Assembly (NCBI GenBank): GCA_947359465.1
Contig: OX375875.1
Span: 53,563,583 to 53,627,582, forward strand
Origin: Metellina segmentata
Lineage: Eukaryota; Arthropoda; Arachnida; Araneae; Tetragnathidae
Direction of reading: 5' to 3'
DNA length: 64,000 bases
The notes under the pieces were generated by a model. The model searched no databases and was not told where the DNA came from. It saw only the letters and a program-made list of their open reading frames with translations. The position numbers were made by a program, and so were the translations under genes. Positions 56,800 to 64,000 of the stretch are shown here, piece by piece (the stretch's first letter is position 1; each line of letters opens with the position of its first letter).

Positions 56800-57000
56800 T
56801 AAGAATGAGTCCCACTCCTCCACCGGACATGACACGGGTTACAATTGAAAAATTATTTATTTAAAGAAAATCACATTTAAGGTATAGATCTGGTGAAAAT
56901 TTTTCCGCAGATTTCAAATGCGTTGAAATTTTTACTATCTTTAACGATCGCGAAGATAGAAAACCTCAAATAGTCCTTGCCCGTGACAAAGAGTTAAAAT
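56800..57000. repeat. Segment shared with 10420-10600
   Basis: ACAATTGAAAAATTATTTAT, AAAGAAAATCACATTTAAGG and TCCTTGCCCG match the Helitron-like locus at 10378. Ends not resolved. Confidence 0.5.
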
Positions 57001-57084
57001 TGTTAGCAAGAAAAATATGCTAATCAGTAACGTAAATCAAAACACGCATTCTTCTTTCTTCAATTGAGGAGTTGTGACGTCAGC

Positions 57085-58257
57085 TGCGATGTCAGTACTT
57101 ACAAACACAACTTTATTGAGAAAAAAAAATCTGCGAAATACTAGACAGATTACGTCTATTCTACGAGTGCGATATGTTACAAGAACAGTGTTGTTCTTGT
57201 ATTCTTGTTGCTACTTATTCTATTAAATGAACAGCAACTAATATTCTAGTATTATAGTAACAATATATATTCTAGAATTATATGATATGAATGATCTGCA
57301 GGTGCCTAACTATGAAAATGATGGTACGAGATTATGTATGAATGAAGATATGAGGGTTCGATTATGTGACTCACTACGGATTGCAGATCAGAGTAAATAT
57401 CCGAGATTCTTGCAACAGAGTTTATATAGTCAGGTCTTGAATGGCGTGGCTAAGATCATCAAATCCAAGATCTTTTTTTTTACCCTGTCATAAGACGGAA
57501 AGTTGTCCATTTTTTTTTCTTCTATCCTTCCCGTAGAGACACGATTTTGAAGTCCATTTGGCAGGAAAGGTGTTTCCAGAATGCAGAATTCCGATTTCAT
57601 TTAGATTCGTCTGCTAATAGTCACAGCCATAAATCTAAAATTTGCTGCAAAGTCTCTTGGAATCTTGGTTTGAATTTGATTCATGACCAGTTCCTCACAA
57701 GATTTTCCCCAAGTCCTTTAGTCCGTTATTTACTCTACGTGTAAATTAATTGCAGTGAACAATCCAAGATCAATTTTAGAGGTTAAGTAACACCGTCAGT
57801 GAAGATCGCGAAATATTTTTTAACATTTTGATCAATTTGATTTCACTCAGGGAAATGCAAATCGTTGTTTACGAACATTATAAATGAATTTCGAAAAAAA
57901 AAATGTGAGAAACGACACTACCATCAATAAATATAAGCAATTAAGAAACTATTAGATTCCATGAGCGGATTCACTAGTTTTTTTAACTTATGCACTTGTT
58001 AACGCCTTATTCCTAACTGTAAAATAATTTGCATTTAATTCATGTTTTTTTCTGTTATCGCGCACAGTATTTCCCATTCGTAATCGTATCAGAATTCATG
58101 CATTGTCATCTATCAATGTTCATTTACCAGAATAAGTAGCATCAAGAATACAAGAACAACTGTTCTTGTAACATATAACACTGACAGAATTGAGGTAGTC
58201 TGTCTAGTATCTCGCAGGTTATTTTTTATCAAAAGTTGTGTTTGTAACTACATCGCA
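57085..58257. repeat. Large inverted repeat, ~140-bp arms
   Basis: Arms 57085-57232 and 58119-58257 are reverse complements with roughly a fifth of positions different. Shared blocks include TACAAACACAACTTT, ATACTAGACAGA, TGTTACAAGAACAG and GTTCTTGTATTCTTG. The ~885-bp interior has no recognised protein. It could be a foldback element or an inverted duplication. Confidence 0.75.
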
Positions 58258-59489
58258 TTTTCTTTTCTCAAAATATAATCGCATCGCATTCATCACCATA
58301 AAATCACTGATTCAATGTCTGTTTGTCTAATGGTTTCGCTACATAAATGGGTATTTAAATAACATTGCTACATACAGAGTGCATATTTCATATTTATAGA
58401 TGTACTGATCAATTTTAATCGGTTATTCTGATCCTCCGGTCGTATTTAGTATGTATTTGTTGAGCTTCTTGGTGTCAAGTAATTGAACTAGAGATTTCGT
58501 ATTAGGACTAAAGCTACGTTTGTAGATAGATCTTCTTGCATAGAAATCAATTCTTTAAAGCATTTCCGCAGATTTTAAACAAAAAACGCTCTAAGATTTC
58601 CACACAAATTTAGAACATATTCATAAACATGTATTTAAACACATTGTCACCTACGTTTGCAATATATTATTCATTTCTCATAAACCCAGTCATGGCCTAT
58701 AACGTCGTGTGCTTCAGTGCGACTAAATTCAACTGCCAATTCACCAACTTAATCTTATGGATAGTTAGTTTCTGTCTATTCATCTGTCAAGTGATTGTGA
58801 ATGCCATTATTATATCATCAATCTCTTTTGTATTACGACTTTTGGTGAGGCAGCAGATGACAATGGGAAAGTCCATTTCTAGAGGTGATAAGCTCGCTAG
58901 GGTAATGGGCTGCCATACGTAAAACCATGTGTGCTGACCACCATTCACCAACTCGTAATCACTGCTATCACTTCCGGCACCGAATAATAAACTCAGTGCC
59001 AGAAACTATGCTAGGGACACCAATTGTTGAAACTGATTGTTTAAGTTAAACCCTACCTCCTAATATAACGTGTACACTTTTTCATAACCACAATGACTAT
59101 CCCAGCATGTATGAGGGGCATTTTGTGTCCAGCTAAGTATAGGCAGTGCTGTTTCTGATTTGATACGTGTTTCCTGTGCGCATTCTAAGCATTATGTCAG
59201 TTGCCATGCTTTTCGAATGATATTTCAGCTCCTGGCCCCAAAACTTCCAAAGAATAGATTTCAAATTCATGTATAATTGATAGGTATACACCAATTATAT
59301 TAAACTGCAAACATCGCCAATGCTGCGATAAACAATATTTTAAGATAACCCCAATATGTATCATGATAGAGAATTTTAAAGGGGGAAATAAAATTTCACT
59401 TTTTATCTGGTTTGTTTGCTTAGTTGGAGAATCCTTCTCAAATGGACATTGATGCAGCTTAATAAGTTTCTTTTGATGTATATAATATA
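58258..59489. other. Unassigned sequence
   Basis: The 97-codon ORF 58629-58922 is hydrophobic, but no family was recognised. No gene supported. Confidence 0.4.
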
Positions 59490-59530
59490 CTAGCAGACCC
59501 GCTTACAGCATATACACTACTTTAGTTGCT
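59490..59530 (-). mobile_element. Helitron-like 3' terminus
   Basis: The minus strand ends GTAAGCGGGTCTGCTAG before T, like the ends at 32285 and 10378. The 5' end was not found. Confidence 0.35.
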
Positions 59531-60292
59531 TATATTTATTGATGGCAGACGGTCGTTACTAGCATTTATATCTTATTTCAACCCATTTATATTTATTACA
59601 GCATCCCCATCCACATAAATGGATTCCATACCTCTAAAATAACATAAGGTTACCCACAAACATATAACAGCATTTTCGTTTACTTTCAGTGTGTGTGGTG
59701 TAATTCTTATTTCCAATAAAATGCATAATCTAAAAGCACATTTCAGACATGTTTCCTCAATTAGATTCTGAACGTCTACTTCAATTTCACCTCATTCATT
59801 CCCTTTTTCAAAGGCAATTCAGCACGTTTTGACGCTAAACCAATCTTTTCTTTTCTGTGCTTGTATCTACCTTCCGGATTTCTTATTGCCTTCTGTAACC
59901 GGACTGCTGAAGAATTTCATAAGAGCGTCGACCTCTGTCATGTAGTTTTAGTAAGTTATTATACGTAGTTTTATTAATGCATACACCTTCATAGCTCAAA
60001 TCAGCCCGTCAGGAGTACATTTCTTTCAGGTACATTTCTTTCAGACATTTGAAGAAACGTCCGGAATCGGGAATCAAGATCTAAAAATTCCGCCCGTATA
60101 TCTTCGAGAAAAGGAAACTAAATATTTCAGAGCCTGTTCAGTTTCTCCCTGGAAGAGGAATTTCGATTCAGTTTACGTAAACCGCAATAAAATGGTTTGT
60201 TGTGAAGTGAGTTGTGGGTTTTGCAATGCGGTGTGATGATGTAGACATTTCTAGAGGAAAGTTGCCGGAACTTGTGGTGTTTCTTTTACGTT
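59531..60292. other. Unassigned sequence
   Basis: It may include the body of the Helitron-like element. A short direct repeat AGGTACATTTCTTTCAG lies near 60019-60045. No gene. Confidence 0.4.
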
Positions 60293-60591
60293 TGGCCGCG
60301 GGAGCCAGGTTGGTAGAATCGCGGATAACCACCGGATGGATGCCACTTTGAAGCTCGATCCAACCAAAGATCGTCGTGAGCATGGGGCTGGTGCACGTTA
60401 AATATGCCGTGGCCTCAAGTGTCTTCGCTGGTGGGGAAGTTTGGAGAGTGGTATGCCAGCTCATTTGCTGAACGCGGTTCGAAATTTCATAGTGTTGTCC
60501 TCGTATCTTTCCCTTTAGGATGGACCACAGACCGTCACCAATAGCCCGTTGTGTTTCTCCAGTGGGACGCTAATTCAACAACCAACCTACT
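60293..60591 (+). mobile_element. SINE, head B, diverged, full length
   Basis: CCAGGTTGGTAGAATCGCGG head, body GGGAAGTTTGGAGAGTGG and tail GTGGGACGCTAATTCAACAA. The B box is damaged. Confidence 0.75.
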
Positions 60592-61964
60592 TTCATTTTC
60601 AAAGCTCAGAAAAGTAATTTAGTAACCCTTTGCTTCGATCAGAATAACCTTCTGTTCGCTGAAATGAAATCTGTTTAGTATAGTTTCCTTTGTCTAAATT
60701 CTGTCTTAAGATTAATCCCTGATAAAAATTAAGTATCATGTTGAAAGGAAATTGGTACGTCCAGGCTGCGTAGTGGTAGAACTTCACTGGGTACCGCTGA
60801 AGAATAGGAATTTCACGTTGGTGGAAACGAAAAATTCAAATGATAGAATTAGTCAATATATTGGTCAAAACTCAAATGCTAAAACTACGCTAAATTCTGA
60901 CGCATTATGGGAAGTCTTCCATATTTCAACACACCCCGTAACAATGATACAGCTCCATCTTCATTAGTGACGGATTTTAATAATTCCTTTTAAAAGTAAT
61001 ACTTGTGCTCCAAATTTCATTTTGGTGAAATTCTGCTTCGTACTAGATGAGTGACTTTTGTGCGAAGTTTTGTGCTTTGATATGTGATAATGTACCTGTA
61101 ATGAAAACTGAATTACATTGTGTCAAATTACAATTTTCCGACAATGCTGTAATGCGGCAAAAATACACTAGGACCATTCAAGATAGGTAAGAACTGCTTA
61201 AGGGTAGAAACAAAAGCTTCAAAATATTTAAGAATGTAATCGATATTTGTTAACCCCATTTGACGACTGAGACTCGTCATGCACTTGTTTTGCCTAAGTT
61301 ACCGATGACGAGTCTAATTCGTTATTGAAACTAGGACAAAATTAAACACGTACATTCTTGTTCATGGAAAGAGTGATTGGTGTTACGAGACTCTCCTTGA
61401 ATAAAATTATTCAATCGTTCTCTACAAAAATACACTTTATTTAATCTTACTCCATACATAGAAGTAGTAACACGGCTACGTTATCAGACATTCTTTTTTG
61501 GAATGAACGTGGAGAACAGAAGCTGTGCGATCTCTCTCATACTGTTGCCATTCTTATCAAAAGAAATTATACGAAAATATAACAGTAATTAGTGTACAGA
61601 CGATAATACGAAAATATAACAGTAACTAATGTGCAAACGATAATCCGAACTACTTTTTTTAAAATAAATCTGTACCATAGAGGTTAAAACTTGAATGTTA
61701 GAACTACACCAAATACTGCACTTTCATATTTTACCTTTTTTTTATTTATTTTTTTAAACAAAGGCCCACTATCTTCTTTAGTAGTGACTGATTGTAGTAG
61801 CTTTTAAAAGTGATTGTTTTGCTCTAAATTTCATTTTCATAAAATTCTGCTTGCCCCAGACTAGTGACTGGTACTTCTTTTAAACGTTTCATGTTTTGAT
61901 ATTGCATTCAACTAAAATTGAATTTCATAAACTGTTGAATAACAAGAATGATTTTCCGAAAAAA

Positions 61965-62162
61965 GACGACTGGCGTGATGAGGAAGTTTGGAGAGTAGGG
62001 TGCTAGCTCAGGTGTGACCTCATCATAACTGACTATGATACACAATTAAGTGGCGTTGTCCTTGTATTTGATCCCGGAGAGTCGCCAACAGCACGTCGTA
62101 TTGTATCAGTGTGACGCGCGCGCGCGCGCGCGCGTTAATTACAATACCCTACTATACCAATA
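61965..62162 (+). mobile_element. SINE 3' half within the tandem unit, expanded CG tract
   Basis: Truncated body (GGAAGTTTGGAGAGTAGGG) plus tail. CCGAAAAAA flanks both sides (61956-61964 and 62163-62171). The third tandem unit shows the unoccupied site at 62734-62750. (CG)10 at 62115-62134 sits inside the GACG|TTAATT motif of the tail. Confidence 0.8.
62115..62134. repeat. (CG)10 microsatellite
   Basis: Ten uninterrupted CG dinucleotides. They expand the single CG of the conserved SINE tail motif GACGTTAATT. Confidence 0.95.
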
Positions 62163-62905
62163 CCGAAAAAATCCCATGACAATTTGGTAGTAAAAGGAAG
62201 CCACAACTGGAATCTCTACGGTTCAACGCAGTTAAGCTCCTATTAGATTGTTGTAACACTTAAAACACCATGCTAGCATTCAATTGGATTGGGTATCACA
62301 TTTATAACGCTAGAGTAAACAATTTTGTAAAATTGCTTGTTGGTTCGAAAAAAACGATGGAAGACTATTTCTATGGCACGACACATTTATTAAACATCAC
62401 ATAACGGCACACATGAATAATACAATACAACACGTAAGAAGCGAAACCAACGATGGTACATGTCGACAAGTTCAACACTAATCAAATCTTTCACGTGGTT
62501 TTTCGTACCGGAAGTAGCGACACCAATCACTACTTGACCTACGCAAAAGAACCATCATATGAGTCATGTGGGATGAAATATCCAAGCTCTAATTTTAAAA
62601 GCGATTTTTATCTCCAAATTTCATTTTGACGAAATTCTGCTTTTCACTAAATTTTGTACGCGCGTGTCGTGTTTTGATATTACCTTCAACTGAAACTGAA
62701 TTTCGGGAACTGTTGAATAACGAAACACTTTCCGAAAAAAGACGTGATAATTTGGTACTAAAAGGAAGCCACTTACTCGAATGGCTACGGCTCAACTCAG
62801 TTAAGTTCCCATTAGGCAGTTGTAACACTTAAAACTCAATGCTAACATTTGCTTGTGGAATGGGTATCACATTTATATCGTTAGAGTAAACAATGTACAG
62901 TTGAA

Positions 62906-63695
62906 GAGCGTGAAAAAACTTGCCTTCAACGTGACTTATTTCCATACAAATAGCTATCTAGAAGGATGTATGTGTGTGTCTTTGAGTACTTGAATAGCAT
63001 TATCCGTCAAAAATATGTTTCGCTGTAAAAAAAATCTCACGCGTGTTATTAGCCTTTTCCCCCCTATTTCGCATTCTCTCAAAAAGGTCTGTTCGTGGGT
63101 ATTTAAGAGTGGAAGGGGTGGTAGAGCGAGGGGTTAGTTGCTCAAAACTGGAAAATTACTGGGTAATTATTCCTCCCATTTTTGTGTGACTTTTTTTTTT
63201 CTCATTCTCCGGTTTCCTTTCTTTTTCTGGAGTCCCGTACTTGTTTTCTTCCTGCTTTTCGGGAACCTTTGCGGAATGGAATTTCACACGAAGTTTGAGT
63301 TATTAACGTGCACTTTGTTTTATTTCGTGGTTTTCGCTATTCTTTTACTTTTTTCAACAATTGTGTTTCTTTTGTGGAGAGGAAACAGAAGTTGGCCCTT
63401 CTTAACCATTATACTCGCGAAGAGTTTCTTGACAGTAAAAAAAAAAAAATTACCGTCTTTTAGAGGAAGTGCTGTTAATAATCAATGAAGGAATCTAAAC
63501 AAATTCATCCTTGGTTTGTTTTAGAATAGTGTGAACTGTTATCAAGTCCAGCTTAAAAACGTATATATCTGAGATTATAATTGTAATAGATATTTCTAAA
63601 TATTGATAAATCGTAAAAATTACATTATCGTAAAACATTTTCCAAGTACAGCTGGAAATACAATTTCCCCCTCTTAGTTCGGTTCGATTGCTGCC
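62906..63695. other. Unassigned sequence
   Basis: The 116-codon ORF 63138-63488 is rich in Phe and Leu and looks like translated pyrimidine-rich DNA. No gene supported. Confidence 0.4.
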
Positions 63696-63699
63696 AGAA

Positions 63700-63890
63700 T
63701 AGATTTTTCCTTAAGTATTTCTCTCTTTTGCGTCAAGAAAAATTAGTGTTAAAACTTAGGGTGTGTTTATCTCCATAACTTAGTGTGTGTATGTCCATTT
63801 ACTTGATGTTTGGCTCAGCTTCGCCAGATATGGCCCTTGTGCCATGAAACTCGACCAACCAAACAAACTAGTCTTAGTACAATATCATTG
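63700..63890 (+). repeat. R2 repeat, single copy
   Basis: TTTCTCTCTTTTGCGTCAAG, GTGTGTGTATGTCCATTTAC, TTCGCCAGATATGGCCCTTG and AACTCGACCAACCAAACAAA follow in the R2 order. Confidence 0.65.
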
Positions 63891-64000
63891 CTGGCATGAA
63901 AATGCCTTCAGTGTATGTTTCCATCCAATTTAATAGCAGATCTATCTCTTAGCTGGAACATCAAGTCAAACACTGCTGGTCAGCATGCTATAATGTGACT

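Larger units (their letters stand above)
60760..62905. repeat. Three diverged tandem units of ~800 bp
   Basis: CCAAATTTCATTTTGGTGAAATTCTGCTT-type motifs at ~61010, ~61826 and ~62612 mark units about 800 bp apart. Units two and three also share TGAATAACGAAACAC-like sequence, AGTAAAAGGAAGCCAC, CGGTTCAACGCAGTTAAG and GGGTATCACATTTATA. Short ORFs inside are not conserved between units. Confidence 0.75.

Noticed and set aside
58629..58922. 97-codon hydrophobic ORF, possible receptor exon
   Set aside because: No family motif, no convincing splice-site arrangement and no neighbouring exon seen.
63138..63488. 116-codon hydrophobic ORF, possible membrane protein
   Set aside because: It is a translation of pyrimidine-rich low-complexity DNA. 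The hydrophobicity comes from T-rich codons.

Overview
This window looks like nuclear DNA from an AT-rich, repeat-dense animal genome. An arthropod is most likely, and an arachnid such as a spider is my best guess. The guess rests on a mariner-group transposase with a DUF4817-type N-terminus, on Tc1, mariner, hAT and Helitron remnants, and on many tRNA-headed SINEs. I recognise no host protein gene, rRNA, functional tRNA, CRISPR or prokaryotic feature. The only long intact ORF (78-1154, minus strand) is a transposase. The rest reads as intergenic or deep intronic DNA.

The dominant feature is one SINE superfamily, with about 35 whole or partial copies on both strands. Two unrelated tRNA-like heads (called A and B here) are joined to the same body and the same 3' tail. 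Head A also occurs on a second, different body (46212-46488 and 56582-56766). Several copies have target-site duplications (TSDs) of 10-15 bp, and two insertions are only 57 bp long. The tail can form a hairpin whose stem pairs differ between subfamilies yet still pair.

Layout. 1-1403: DUF4817 mariner-type element, left end outside the window. 3.2-7.4 kb: SINE cluster. 7.6-8.2 kb: internally deleted Tc1 element beside a 30-bp palindrome. 9.5-15 kb: more SINEs, including a tandem dimer, and one Helitron-like end. 15.2-16.3 kb: decayed tandem array holding two SINEs, with an empty-site copy. 17-18.6 kb: hAT-like MITE with an 8-bp TSD, then a Tc1 remnant split by a 57-bp SINE tail. 20.9-22.1 kb: three copies of a ~420-bp unit. 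23.2-24.3 kb: GC-rich island followed by four copies of a ~180-bp unit. 26.7-28.5 kb: R1 repeats and a second Tc1 element with the same internal deletion. 30.9-32 kb: decayed array with two SINEs. 32.3-34 kb: Helitron with two internal tandem repeats. 35.8-36.5 kb: ~170-bp array plus R1. 39.2-40.1 kb: a MITE carrying a 651-bp Helitron, with an empty paralogue at 56.3 kb. 42.9-44.9 kb: two minisatellites, one with higher-order structure. 45.1-45.3 kb: GC-rich segment with cloverleaf-like pairing. 46-53.3 kb: mariner remnant, SINEs, Harbinger-like MITE, R1. 53.7-55.1 kb: ~250-bp tandem array of R2. 57-58.3 kb: large inverted repeat. 60.8-62.9 kb: three ~800-bp tandem units, one holding a SINE with a (CG)10 tract.

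Nothing here forms a host pathway. The coherent biology is transposable-element ecology: non-autonomous DNA elements, Helitrons and SINEs nested in one another and in decaying tandem arrays. Names A, B, R1, R2 and R3 are labels made for this report. Repeat boundaries without a TSD are approximate. All comparisons were made by eye.
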